Source: Sarcocystis neurona
Lineage: Eukaryota; Apicomplexa; Conoidasida; Eucoccidiorida; Sarcocystidae
Direction of reading: 5' to 3'
Length of the DNA stretch: 64,000 nucleotides
Assembly: GCA_000727475.1 (NCBI GenBank)
Contig: KL647327.1
Span: forward strand, 451,011-515,010
The notes beneath the pieces were generated by a model. It ran no database searches. It had not been told where the DNA came from and worked only from the letters and a program-made list of their open reading frames with translations. Below are positions 46,985 to 59,826 of this stretch, piece after piece. The translations under genes and the position numbers were made by a program. The first letter of the stretch is position 1. Every line of letters begins with the position of its first letter.

Positions 46985-49900
46985 ATGGCGGAGCTGCGGC
47001 AGAGCCTGTCTGTGGGGGAAGGTGACAGCAGCAAAAGGAGTCCTGCTGCACCACTGTTCTCCAACAGCGATGGAGACTCAGCCCCCATCTACGGAAACGT
47101 TTCCTCAACAGACGCATCTGAAAAATCCCCCAGTCCTGCTGCTGCAGTGCCGCCTGCTACTGCTGTGGCGCCTGCTGTTGCTGTGCCGCTTGCAGCTGGA
47201 GTGCCGCCTGCTGCTGGGATGCGTCGTCCTGCTGCTGCTGTTCTATCGCCTCTTCGTCCTCGTGACCCTCTTGAGTTTCCTGGCGCTCCTGAAACTGCGA
47301 CGTGCGCTGCTTTGCACACCGCCTCGCCTACGCCAGCACCGTGTGCTGCTCCTGCTACCGCAGCAGGCACTGCCTCTGCTGCTGCTCCTGCCGCTGAACG
47401 TCGATCTGCTGCTGCGACTGCTGCATCCACTGGTGTTGCCGCGCCTGCCGAGCGGACTTTTAAACGCAGCGCTGCGGATACCGCTGCTGCTTCTCCTTCC
47501 GTGGAGCCGCAGAAACTGCTGCACGTGCGCGCAGCTGCTCGGTTCATGCAGGGCAGGCGGCCCCAGCAGGAGGATAGGCACGTGCTGTTGCACGACGCTG
47601 CTGCTCTCGTCGACGACACAGACCGCGCTGCTTTCCAAGCACTCCAGTGCGACCCCAGTAGGTTCTCCTGCGGTTGTTGCGCCTACTTCGCGACACTCTT
47701 CTTCCTCAACAGAGGTCACTTCGTTGTTTGTGCAAGTCTTCTCTCTTCCACAAACGGATAAAGATATGTACGTATGTATTTGCACTATGTGAATGTGTAT
47801 GCGAAGATGTGCGTACAGCAGATATTCATATATTTTCTGTTTCTGCGAAATAAGATCAGTGGATGGAAGGTCAAGTATGTGTCTTTGTGTGTCATGTATC
47901 AACGACGAAAGCAATATACATGTAAGGGTACGCATTCTGCGTGTATGTGACTACAGGGAGACGCACACATGTGCACGTACACTTTGAATAACAAAAGTAC
48001 ATGTCTCTTGACAAGTGGAGCAGGACACTTTTCTACGAGTGAAATGCAAAATTCTCACCTGCTCGAGAAAAGGCAGTCGAAGCGTTGCTGTTGGGTTGCT
48101 GCGTATGCGCTGCACTTTGTTCTGCTGGGTCGCGAGGTGCTGCGTATCTAACGCCGCGCCACGTAGTCGTAGACGCGTACGTCTCACTGGCTGAATTTGC
48201 TTCCATCCAAGTCTCTGTACGTCAGAGGATATGAGGATGCATGCGCGCCTGCGTTCCGATGCAGGACGCGTTCCTCGGTCTCTTCCTCTTCTCCTCTGTC
48301 CTCCTCTGTCTGCCTGTGTGGGTATGTGCTCGCCCTCTGCTGCTGTAGCAGCTGCTGCTGCGTCCGGTGCTGCCGTGTTCGCTGCTGCTGCTCTTGCCCT
48401 CCCAGCCGGGCTTGCTGCTCCTGGATCTCCTTCTCTGGCCGCGTTTGCTGCTGCTGCTGCTGACACGCGTGCTGCTGATGCTGACTTGTCTGTCGCTGCT
48501 GCTGACGCTGCTACTGGCACTCCTGATGCCGCTCTTTCTTATTCCGCTGCTGGTGTCTTCCCTGCTGCTGCTGCGGCTGCTGCCTTCCACGTTGCTGCTG
48601 CTGTTGTATTTTCCGCTGTTTTGGCTGCTGTCTTCCCTACTGCTGCTGGTGCTGTCTTCCCCGCTGCTGCTGGTACTGCTGTTTTTCCTGCTGCTGTTGT
48701 TCTATCTGTTGGTGCAGCTGCGGTTATCGCCCTGTTCGACGGACACTGCGGGTCTGCATGTTCGGACTTCTGTGCCACCGTCTTGCCCGAACGCGCGGTT
48801 TCCTACTTAGTGAAGCCCCTACCGAAATCTAAGAGTAAGCAGCTGGCAGCAGCAGCAGCCGCAACCCATGCTGGGGCTTCACCTTCCCCTTGTTCTGCTT
48901 CTTCTCCCACTTCCTTCTCTGTCCTTCCTGATAACTCCTCTCCGTCCTCCTCTTCTACTTCGTCTTCTTCACTGTCGGCGGGGGCGTCTGTCGAACAAGC
49001 GCAGCCGTCACCCGGTGCAGCAGCAGCAGCATCAGCGACGAGCAGCAGCGCATCCGCAGGAACCGACGCTAAGGGTCGGGAAGCAGGGTCGTCGGCTTCT
49101 GTTTCGCCTGCTGCTGCTGTTTCTTCTGCTGCTGCTTCTTCTGTTGCTGCAGCGGCTTCCTCCTCCTCCCTCTCCTCCTGCTCGTCAGCTGCTGCTGCTG
49201 CAGCTGGCGGTGCTGCTTCGGCTTCTGCTGTTCCGCTGCTAGTGCGGCTGCCTGTGACGCCTCCGGGCCCCGTGCCGGCGTTCCCAGGAATGACCTACGA
49301 ACTGCAGCAGCTCTTTCCGAGCGTTGGGGCACGCTTGGCGAGTGCCTTCAGGCACACAGACAGAGATTTTCTCAGCAAGTATCGGGCGATGAAGGTTGGC
49401 GGTTGCACCGCGGTGCTGCTGCTGGTCCTGGGGCCCGTCGCGCTCGTGGCGTCGGTGGGAGACTCTCGAGCCGTGGCTGGCGTGCTGCTACAGAATAAAA
49501 AGAGAAGACAAAGCCGCAGCAAACGCAGGTGTGTGACGGGCGCGGCAAACGCCGCTGCTATTTCTTCTCCGTCTCTGGCAGGCGGAGCCAGTCAGTCACC
49601 TGCTGCAAGCGAGCTGGGATGTTTTCTCCCTGCTGCTGTTGCAGCCTGCGGCGGTGAGGGGGGAGCCGGCGAAGAGAGCAACACGCGTGCAGCAGGCGCC
49701 GGGGCTGCAGAAGGTGCCCAAAGCAGCAGCCAGAACAGTGCAGCAGCAGGAGAGAGAAGAAGCGAGACAGCGGAGAGAGGAGAGCCAGCCGTCGAGAGGG
49801 CGACGGGAGCAGACGCAGCAAGCCACATGCTCGCTGCTGCTGCAAAGCAGGCACTTCCGGACCGAACGAAAAACGAGGAAGAGGCTGCGGCCGTCAAGTC

Positions 49901-52900
49901 AGCGTGCGTGGGAGGCGCAGCTGCAGACGGCGCAGGAGGAGGAGGAGTGTCCGGCAGCAGCGAGAGCAGCAGCACAGCAGGGGCCCACCACCTTGGCGGC
50001 CGGTGCAGTGCCGTACCTCGTGCTGCTGGAGAACGCGGAGCGGCAGCGACAAACGCAGCAGCAGCAGCAAGTGGAGAGGAAGAGTGCAGAGAAGATGCTG
50101 AAGAGGAAGAACAGCACCTAGCAGAAGAAGGAGGAGAAGACGAAGCGCAGCAGTGGAAGGCGCTGCGCGTCACGCGGGATCATAAACCCGACGACCCAGA
50201 AGAAAAGGAAAGGATTGAAAAGAACGGGGGACTTGTTCTTCGAGTTGGTGGAGTGGCTCGAGTTGCTCCCAAGGACTACGAGGTGTGGGAATTACTTCTC
50301 CCTACGTCTCTAGATGCGCCTTTACCTCCCCGTCCTCTGTCCTATATACGTTTGTCTACTTCTACGTATACGGAGGCCTCTCTGCACATACCTATCTGTC
50401 AACTCACACACACTTGCATACATATGTTGGGGTACACACATATATATGCCTCTACAAGGGTTTGTATATCTTTGCCAACGCACACATATACGTGTGTTCA
50501 CGCGTACCTACATATATATATGTGCGTATACAAAAGTTTGTAGTGTCGACTCACACGTATTTGTCTACGTATGCTGACGTACACGTATATGCATATACGT
50601 ATATCTACATGCGTACACATACGTATTCATGTATGTATCTAGGTCGACGTATACACATTCATTTAAATATGCACAGATATGGATGCGTCGACGTACACAT
50701 ATGTATGTATATGTATAAAGGTCGACGCATTCATATATAAATGTCTACATTGCCGTATACAGATATATATGTATGTATAGACATACACATACATAGGCAT
50801 ATATATATACATACATGTATACATATATATATATCTGCATATGTACATATGTACAAATATGTATATGTGTATCTCCCTCTCTATATATACATATATATAG
50901 ATATATACATATATATATAGATGTTTATATATATATGTATATATATATATATGTAAAGGTCGTCGTAGATACATGTAAATGTCTACGTGTGGGCGTATCT
51001 ACGGACACCTACGTATATATATATGTATATATATGTACGTTGACGAATACGTATCCTTGTCCATGCATGTATATATTTTGAGAGGAAATACAGAGAAAGT
51101 AGGTTCGCTCCCGGTGGGATTCCTTGTACATAGATGTGTATTTGTATGCTGCATGTGCGTACCCTTGTAGTGTGTGGAGGAAGATCTGCAGTCCTCTGTT
51201 TACGTCAATAAATGTAGAAGAAACCTGCGGAGGTGTGTGCCTCGAGGGACGTCGAGCCCGCATGCATGCATGCGAGTGATACATAAATTATAATGGCTTG
51301 CTGCTGCGCGACTGGCTTTCTTCGAGATTGCTTTGCTGCTGCTGAAGGGAGGACGCAAAGGACGTCAGTGAGACCGATGGTTTGGAAGGACAGAGACGGT
51401 GACCTCCGTTCTGCTGCTGCTGCTGCGCTGCTGCTCCGCCGACGGGGGCAGTTTTTCTTCTTGCTTGTCCAGGGCATCCGACGGCTGTCGCTTTTTTCTG
51501 TTCTTCTGTGGCACGAGGGACACCTCTTGCTGCTGCGCCCGTCTGCGGGTCCTGCTGAAGCTGCGACGCTTCTTCGGTCTGCTGCTGCGGATCTCCCACC
51601 GTCGCCGCCTTCGAGACCTGCTGCTGCTGCTGCTACGCGTTCGGCGGTGTTGCTGCAGTCCACTCCACCTGTTGCTGCTGCTGCAGCTCCTCATCCCGCG
51701 CGCTGGCGTCGATGCCACTGCGCCGGGTGGATCGGAGCCTGCTAGCGATATTCCGTCTGCTGCTCCTGCTGCGCGCTGCTGTCGCTGCTGCTCTCTTCCC
51801 CAGTCTTTGTTCTTACTGCATTGCAGTGCTGTACAGCAAAGTGCCGTTACTTCTCTTCCCGGTGAGGTGGCGGCTGCCGCTGCTCTTTTCTTCCTGGGCA
51901 CAGCAGCTCGTTCAGCCCCGCTCCTGCAGCTGCGTGTTTGTATCTCTTCTTCCTGCGATGGCCGCTGCTGCTCCTCTTTCTGTGTCTTCGTTTCTTCGCT
52001 TCTTCACCGCTCTGCAGCGGACCGCGGTTTGCCTGCTGCTGCTACTTCATTTTCTCTCCGCTTCTGACCACATGCTTTCGTCCCTGTGTCTCGCGTTCCC
52101 TGTGTCTTGCGTTCCCTCTGTCTCGGGTCAGCTGCTGCTTCTGTTTCTTCGTTTTCTTCTTCTCCGCGCGTCTCCTTTACTCGGCGTCTGTGTTTTTGTC
52201 GGCCTCTTTCCCCGGTGCTTCGCTTGCCTGCAGGACCGAGCGAAGAGGCACAAGCGAGAGCAATGCATGCACGGCAGCGCGACGCAGCCTCCGCCTGTTC
52301 TGCTAGCGGGTGAAAATTGCTGTTCTTTCACGCCTCTAACACGAACCCCTGCTGCTGCTATCGCAGCAATTTCCTCCATGCGCCGCGAGTTTGGTTTCTT
52401 CTGGTGCTGCTCTTTTTCGTGCTCTTCCTCCTCGTGCTCGTGTTCCTCGTCGCGCCGCTCACTTGACGTTGGTGCTGCAGCAGGGGCAGCAACGCCGCTG
52501 CTGCCGCTGAATTTTTTGGTGCTGTGACTGCCGCCGGGGCTACGCGAATAGCACGCGCATTGCTACCACGTGCCGCGACTGCGGGCGCGCACACTTTTTT
52601 CTGCGTGGACTTTTGAGCTGCTGCGTCGTCGTCTGCCGCTGCTTCAGCCGCAGCTTTAGCAGTGGTGTTGCTGCAGCGGTTGACTGCCGCTGCGGTGCTG
52701 CTGCGTCCGGCCGTTTTCAACGCTGCTGCCGTTGGGTATCACTGCAGACGTTGTCTCTTCTCTTCTGCTGCTGCTGCTGCTGCATATGTGTGCGTGTGTG
52801 TGTGTGTGTGTGTTGCTGTTGCTGCGATTCGGTGTTGCTGTTGCTGCTGCGGCACCTGAGCAGCCTGCTGTGCCGCCGGCACCTACCTGCTGCCGCTGTG

Positions 52901-54186
52901 CGCCTCCTGCTGCTGCTGCTCGTGCTGCTGCCCTCGATGGGTATAAAGTACTACAGCATTGCTGCGACGGCTGCTGCGGCTGCAGCTGCTGCTCCTCGGC
53001 GTCGGCTCCTGCTACCGCTGCTGCAGCAGGAGCAGCCAGACTGCTGCTGCGTCTTCGTAGCTGCTGCGCATTGCGTGGCTGGTGCACCCGCTCCTCCGTG
53101 GTCTGCTTTACTAAGGCAATGCCTGCGTCCGGTTTTTCGCTTCCTGCTGCTGGTCTGCGGAAGTGCCTCTTAGGAGCTGTCTTCGCCTCCTCCTGCATGC
53201 GCGCTGCTGCTGCTGTTGGGCCTGCCGCCGGTCCTCTGGCGGTGCGGCTGCTGCTGCTGCAGCGTCTGCGGCAACCGTGCCTTCTTTCCCATTCCCGTCG
53301 TTTGCTTCCTGCTGCTCTCCTGTCTCTCGCTCTCCTGACTGCAGCGCTTGTGTCGTTGCATGCAGACTTAAATGTAATAGGACCGGGGCCAGTAGTATCG
53401 CAGGAACACGCAGAATCCAGGAGGCGCACCAGCAGATCAGCAGCACCACCTGCATGCGTCCGCGTCTTCCTCTTTCTGCGACTGCTGCTGCGGTGGAAAT
53501 ACTAACGCCGTTGTCTGTGTAGATATATATATATGCTTATATATGTATGTATGTATATCTGTATGTAGATTCTCATGTATACCATGTGTAAGTGTATCTA
53601 TTTAAATATATCTATCCATCTATCTCTCTCTCTATATATACACACATATGTATGTACATATATATATACGTGCAGACATAGAGACACGACTCTGTGCAAT
53701 TATATCTGTAAAAATGTATCTATCTCTCTCTTTATATCTATGTACCTGTATCTGTCTATATATATATATATATGTATATATGTGCGTAAAGACGCAGATT
53801 TCCCGCTCCGCTGTAGCACAATCTGTATGCAAGTTTCTCTCTCTCTGTATATATATATATATATGTAGGCATGTGTGTATACGTGTTTCCCGCTGTTGGT
53901 CTCCATGCGACAGAAGTACACGCATACACGGTCGCTGCTGTCCTGAGGCGAGACACTTCCGCGCCTCCCCACGGAGACCCTTTTTTCTTCGATGTGATAT
54001 ACGTGGTTGCAGCGCTGGGAATACCGACGATGCGATGCCTCGCAGCTATTGTCCCTGTCCCTTCTTTCTTCTCGCTGCTGCACTACTCTGTCTGCTTTCA
54101 TATACGTATATATATATATATATATGTATTACTGCATACATGCATATATCTATACATGTGTTGGCACTTGCGTAGAGTATGCATAT

Positions 54187-54221
<35 letters not shown>

Positions 54222-57200
54222 GGTAATTGCATATGTGTATATATATATGGACGTGTGTTGGCCCTTGCATAGAGATTGCTGATGTCGCTTGGTGTTCATG
54301 AGTATATATGCGATGTGTGTAAATTCTGTTCCTGCTGCTGAGCGACGTGGAGGTGGGTGCGCGTTTCGTCCTAGCCGCAGCAGACTGCCCGGCGTCCGTC
54401 CTGCTGGGAGGGAACTCCCCGCCTCTGCACATACATACACATGTGTGTGTGTCTTTCGTAGAGTTTCAGCTCGCGCCACACGTGCATGCCCCCCATCAAT
54501 TTCTCTGCCCGTCAGCTTCCCCAGTATCTCTCTCTCTGTCTCTTTCGGAAGTTTCCTTTATCTTGGGACTTCTCTGTCTCTGTCTAGAAATTCATGTATA
54601 GATGTATTCTTCCCTGTGTCTCCCTATTTCTGCGCCTTCTCCCTGTGTCTCTGCGTGCTGTTAGTCTATCGACGAAGATCGACGTTTGCGCATCTGTCGC
54701 TGTTCGTTACGGGTGGACCCACGTCCACGCTCTGTCTCTGTATGTCTCTGTCTCGGCACATTCACAGCATATGCGCGTATATGCGTGGAAGCGCCTTCGT
54801 TTGGCTGGGAGTGTCTCTTCCTGTTTCGCGTATGTATATGTGGATTTTGCTGGCTGTGTGTCTGCATACGTTTCTCTCGTGTCTCCTCCTCCTAAGTCTG
54901 TAAATACCGGATTTTCGCCTACAAAAAGTGTCGGTGTGTACCGGTCTGTGCGCGGTTTGCGCGCGTGCATCTGTGTGTGCGTGTGGCACGCTCTTTTCTC
55001 TTCACAGAAAAACAACGTCCCAGCTGTCTACGTCTCTCCGTAGGCATATGTGTCGGCGTGTATGGATATCCGTTTACAGACCTCTGTGTGTTGTCCGTGT
55101 ATCGCATGTGTGTGTGGACTGCGCTCCGAACCCCCAAGTCACACACGCTTGCATGCACTGCTCACTGCATGCGTGCCCTGCACACTGCACGCGTGCGCTT
55201 CTCATTGCATGCCTGCACTTCCCACTGCATGCATGCGTGCACTTCTCACTGCGCGCGCATGCACTTTCGACTGCATGCGCGCCGTCCACACTGCACGCAG
55301 TTTCACGGACGTGTTCTTGTTCGTTCGGCCGCGTGCTGCAGTGTCTCGCGGGCTGGGAGACCGGGAACTCAAAGAGGAGCGGCTGCTGACTGCGACGCCT
55401 GACGTGACTGCGCTGCGGCTGACGGGAGAAATACGCATGCTCGTTGTTGCATGCGACGGCGTGTGGGACGTCCTCACCGACGACGTGAGTTTCACTGCGA
55501 TGTTTTTCCGCTCTCTCGACTGTCCGTCTTTACTCGCGTTGCCAACACAGAAGAGAAATACGTTACCACCGTCGAGGCAGCGGCCACACAAACGCAGCGG
55601 CGGAGGGAGCTGCTGGTGCAGCAGCAGTAGCAGCAGCAGCACGCGACCCAGGGGCGGCTGGTATCTTCGGCTGCTCCAGGCCGCGCCCTCGGCTCTCCCT
55701 TCCTCTGGCGCTATGTATCTGCTTCTGCATCACGCGTTCCGTCTGCTGCTGCTCCTGCTGCTGCCGCTTCGCCTCCTGGTGCTGCGCCTGGTGCTGCTCC
55801 GCCTGCTGCTGCTGCGGAATCCTTCTGTGTCCGTGCATTCTGTGCTGTTGCTTCTGCTCCTCCTCCTGCGACGGCTGCGGGTAGGCGGGCGTTTGTGTAG
55901 CGGACGCGGTGCTGCTGTGGCTCGTGCTGCTGCCCGTCGAGTCGTGGTCGGACGTGACGGTAGCTCCGAGGATCACATGCAGATACGTAGGAAAGCTAAT
56001 CTCGTGTATATATATATGTGTAGGAAAGCCGCTTATATATCTTTATATGCATATGGAAAGAAACTGATGATTTGTATAATATGTAGGAAAGCTGTCGGGC
56101 AACAACTTGTGCTGCTGCTCCAGGTGTTACTGCCGCCGCCCAGAATGCGGCTTGTGCTGTCGTTTAAACGGTGAGAGGGAGAGAGAGCGTAAAGAGAATG
56201 CGCACGGCTGTCTCCGCTGCTGGAGCCGCGCTGGCGTGCATGCGGGACGTTGCTCCTGTTGCTGCTGCTCTGGCTGTTACTGTGGCTGGTGCTGTTGCAG
56301 GAGGTCGTGGGGATCGCGAGCCAGCACCTGCACGACCCGCAGGAAGCCGCGAGTCAAGTCGTCAAGCGCGCATTTCAGCTTGGAAGCCAGGTGGGTTCCT
56401 TTTTATTTTTTATCCTGTCTGTGTATATATCTGCTTTTTTGTATGTCACTGACTTACATACTGTCACACTGCGTGATTATGGAGTGTACGGTATTTAATA
56501 TGGCTCTCTCCTTGTGTTCTCTTTGTGTACATATGTCTCGCTGTTTAATTGTCCGTGGTACCCACTTGTCGCAATAGGACTGTAAAATACAATAAAGGCA
56601 GTATGGGCATCTGCCTGTGATCCGTCTGTGTATATATCTCGTCTTTCTTCTACTTCGTCGATATATATTTGTCGCAGGACGATTGCGGAGTATTTGATAT
56701 GTGGGATGACCCTCTGTTTGTATACGCTTGTGTGGTTTCTTTTGGAGTTTTGACTCGCAGACGCACGGCTGACGTCCTTGCCTGCACGTGGAAGCTGTAC
56801 GTGTACTTCTGCATGTCTCGATACACATGCATATATATATATATATATATGTGTATATGACGTTCTTTGTGTATGTACATATATTGTCACGTGCATGTAA
56901 GATTGTGTGGATGTCCCCGAGACTAATGGGGAGAAATATTTGTGGCTCTGCATGGAGAGAGAAGAGTGTGAGTGAACTTGGGAACTGGAGACGCGTGAGG
57001 CGCAAGAGGAGAGGACCGCAGCTGCAGCTGCGTGGAGCAGCAGCACGTCAATCGTTGGTTCTTGCAAGGTGTGCGGGAGCATGTGCTGTCAGCCGTGGGC
57101 GCTGCTGCTGAACTCGGCTTTTCGATGTCTGCTGTAGGTGCTGGTGCAGCTCCTGCTGCTGCGTCTTTCATGACCCGTTGTGCTGCTGCTGATGCCGCGC

Positions 57201-57301
57201 GTGGGTCTTGCTCTGCTGCGTGCTTCCCTTCTCGGCAGGACAACCTAACTTCTATTGTTGTCGTCTTCGACTACGAGGAAGACCAGCATCACAGCAGCTG
57301 A
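46985..57301 (+). CDS. PP2C/PPM-type Ser/Thr protein phosphatase, complete
   Basis: Metal-dependent phosphatase (Mg/Mn) that dephosphorylates Ser/Thr. Six exons: 46985-47657, 48718-50282, 52234-52309, 55342-55484, 56301-56390, 57239-57301. All junctions are in phase; 2610 nt give 869 residues. Start ATG context is ACAATGG. Motifs in family order: GRRPQQEDR (about 190-198), FDGHCGS (231-237), GDSRAV (472-477), DHKPDD (712-717), AVSRGLGD (771-778, split over the exon 3/4 junction), ACDGVWDVL (808-816), DNLT (850-853). Metal-ligand aspartates are present in the DGH, CDG and DN motifs; the usual DGHGG is DGHCG. The catalytic core is interrupted by two long Ala/Ser-rich insertions (about 245-430 and 490-690), and an Ala/Pro-rich stretch of about 180 residues precedes it. 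The protein is about three times the usual 280-residue core. No signal peptide or Gly2 myristoylation site, so cytosolic or nuclear is likely. Exon 3 is only 76 nt. Introns carry CTG tracts and microsatellites. Confidence 0.92.
48231..48717 (+). repeat. CTG-rich intron 1 end of the PP2C gene
   Basis: A dense CTG/TGCTG tract ending at the acceptor GTTGGTGCAG before 48718. It stays open in frame with exon 2, so a naive gene call would extend the exon by about 160 Ala/Val residues. The PP2C core needs the junction at 48718, where the phase matches exon 1. Confidence 0.75.
50430..51090. repeat. TATA/TACATA microsatellite island
   Basis: Several hundred bases of TATATA, TACATA and TACGTA words with GTCGACG interruptions, inside PP2C intron 2. 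Period is not constant. Confidence 0.75.
53520..54260. repeat. TATA microsatellite islands in PP2C intron 3
   Basis: Runs of TATATA at about 53522-53535, 53757-53775, 53848-53865, 54108-54126 and 54184-54222, with CTCTCTCT and TGTATG segments between them. Confidence 0.75.
55140..55300. repeat. Approx. 24-29 bp repeat containing GCATGC
   Basis: About six degenerate units of the form CACTGCATGC followed by a G/C-rich spacer and TGCACTTCTCACTGC. GCATGC or its CACGCG variant recurs in each. It lies in PP2C intron 3, ending about 40 bp before the acceptor of exon 4 (55342). Confidence 0.75.
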
Positions 57302-59826
57302 AACGGCCCCCCGCGTCTGCAACACCTGCTTTACACAAAGAGTGTGAAGCAGCGAATTAATCTCACGTCGTGCGTTCATCCGTACGGTGTACGTACACCG
57401 GACATTTGCCCACAGATACAAAGTAGCGTGCGCGCTCGTACCCAGCACCCACACGGATGGGCCTGCTGCGAGGCTGCGCATGCGGAGGAACATAAAAAAC
57501 GTGGCTGCAACTGCAGGCGACTACTAAGTGACGCTGTTCAGACCCAGAGCACGGGCGCTCCACTGCTGCAGCTGCCTGCATGCCTTTTAAACGGGAAACA
57601 AGCATGCATGCATCGCATCTCTCCTCAAGCTGGAGACAGACTTGCCCTACACGAGCAGATCTCTGAAGGAAACGGGACTTGCGGTCTGTAAACCAAATGA
57701 AAAGGTTGACCAGTGCGTGATACTAATCGAGCGAACCTGTTGTTGCCTCTTCTCCCGCCCTGTAACTTCGCAAAAACTGTCCTGTCATTTTTCCACGTTA
57801 ACCTCGACAGCATTCCTTGTCTCTTCTGCAGTTGCACATCTCCCCCCTACACACCGACGCGGTGCTTTTCTGTCTTACGTTTAACTACGACACAGCACGC
57901 TGACTCAACTCTGCGATGGTGGTCGGCCGCTATGCTGCGATGTTCGTGCGTACACGCGCCCCTGCAGCGGTCATCGACGCAGGGTCATTCATTCCGTACA
58001 GTGCGAGGTTTGCTGCCTCAGGAGGAAGACACGCAGCAGAGCTCGGACAACAGCCGGCTGCGAATAACGTGCCTCACTGCAACACACCAGCGTATCAGTC
58101 CCCCCACGTGCACGCGGAGGAATCCGAGTAACTTGGGAAACAAAGTCTTTCCTCGCCACCAACACTGGTGTATAAGTTCTTTGGGAAGGCCTGAACAGTC
58201 GTTCCGGCCAAATTTCTGCAAAAGATTTGTAGCTACAGGTGATGAGGATACAGTGGCATTCTTGGCGACAAGCGATGCCAGTGCAGATCATCTCGACGCA
58301 TATATGCATCACAAATGAGCTTAGATATATACGTCCCTATTTATAAACATGTGTGTGTATGTGTATACTTAGATCTGGCGTACGGATAAGTGCATGCTTG
58401 CGTGTGTGCGGATATAGTTGGAGGTGCAGGTGAATTCAGCAACCAGGACGCAGAAACGTCTTGCAGTCTGCTGTCACAAATTTTGATACACGCGGACCTT
58501 GTTCCCGTCCGAACGGGTCACCGGCTCCCTTTCCGGTGCCTGACGCTGCCTGTGAAGACCTGTGTGTACCCGAGTCTTCCTCAACCCCAGCATCCACCGC
58601 GCGTCCACGTGCCCGGAGCAACGCGCCACCACCCGGAAACGTTTGTTTACATATGCTAGGACAGTCAACAGGGCGAGAACAAAAATGTCCTGTGTCACCT
58701 CCTACGCACCGCGCACTAGCGAGAACACGCATCCTTTCTGAACTGTAAAAGCTGTGTGCGCGCACGCACGCGCGTATCGCCGCTGCAGGGGGCATCTGCA
58801 TGCGCCCACGTCGCATGCCTCAACCCACAGGACAGCCGCTTACATGGTGCCTTCAAACGGGAAATCTCGCTCCCTCCCATGGAACATACGCCGCCTACAC
58901 AATTTACATGCCACTCTCAAAACCCCCTACCCTTGTCAGGATGCACGACAGTAGCTTTGTCCTGTGTGTACACGCCTGCAGAGGTAGTAGAATCCAACAG
59001 GAGCGTGCCGCCGTTCGTTCGACCAAACAGACTGCCTGCCACCTACGCCGCTTCCCAGTGCGGATACATTTGTGAGAGAGTAGTTCCTCATTGCAAAAAC
59101 GCCCACCGCGTGTGCATCCGCGTGTCGTTCCCGCGCGCGCGTACTATCACTGCGTGTTAAACTACATTCGTAGACCCGTTCCTCTCCTGCATATGCACGC
59201 ACACGCCCGGGCCCGCCCGTGTTACTCACCCGCATCCACCGCTTCCTCTTGCGAGGGCGCGCGCCCGCGGTGCCTCTACATATACGCGTGCTGCCTCTTC
59301 CGAGCTGCCGGGCTTTTTCACCACCGAACAGGCACTGCACGCTAAGAAGCAAGACACAGGCCTCCTCCTCCCGGGCACTTGCTGCATGCAACTGTCACTC
59401 CCATTTACCTCCGTTATACACAAACGTATTTTCAGACATGTATGTATAGCACATGCGCACAGACCGGTCGACGTGTCCGCTCTCACGCACGTACATACAT
59501 GAAGTGTGTGCAAACACATGGATCCTAAATCTTTCTATCCGTCAATGTATCACATGACTAGATATGTACCCTTACGCACACAGATACACAAACCCACATA
59601 GGTGTACATACGAATCCGTGTAGATCTTTCGAGATACACAGATGTTCCCATACGCATCCACACGGATGCAAGAAACTATTGTGTCGGACACATGGCATCC
59701 CTTTGTTGGCCGAAACGGATACGACTGCCTGCCCGGAAATTTGTCGGGACTGAATTCCGGCGGTCGCTGCTTCGAACTGCTGCTGGCCTTTTTGGCTGGT
59801 ACTGAAGCTGTTTTTCTGTCCCAGCA
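57302..59826. other. Intergenic, convergent between PP2C and transporter
   Basis: No supported frame. Both neighbouring genes end here, so it should contain two 3' UTRs. A perfect copy of the 14-bp palindrome lies at 57386-57399, 85 bp after the PP2C stop. Confidence 0.6.
57386..57399. promoter_or_regulatory. GGTGTACGTACACC palindrome, copy 5
   Basis: Perfect 14-bp inverted repeat, 50 kb away from the other perfect copies, just downstream of the phosphatase stop. Position in a 3' region argues against a simple promoter role; an RNA hairpin or a mobile-element remnant are alternatives. Confidence 0.5.

Noticed and set aside
48231..48717. N-terminal Ala-rich extension of the large frame at 48231-50543
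   Set aside because: Phase and PP2C motif continuity place the exon start at 48718. The upstream part is a CTG-rich intron that happens to be open.
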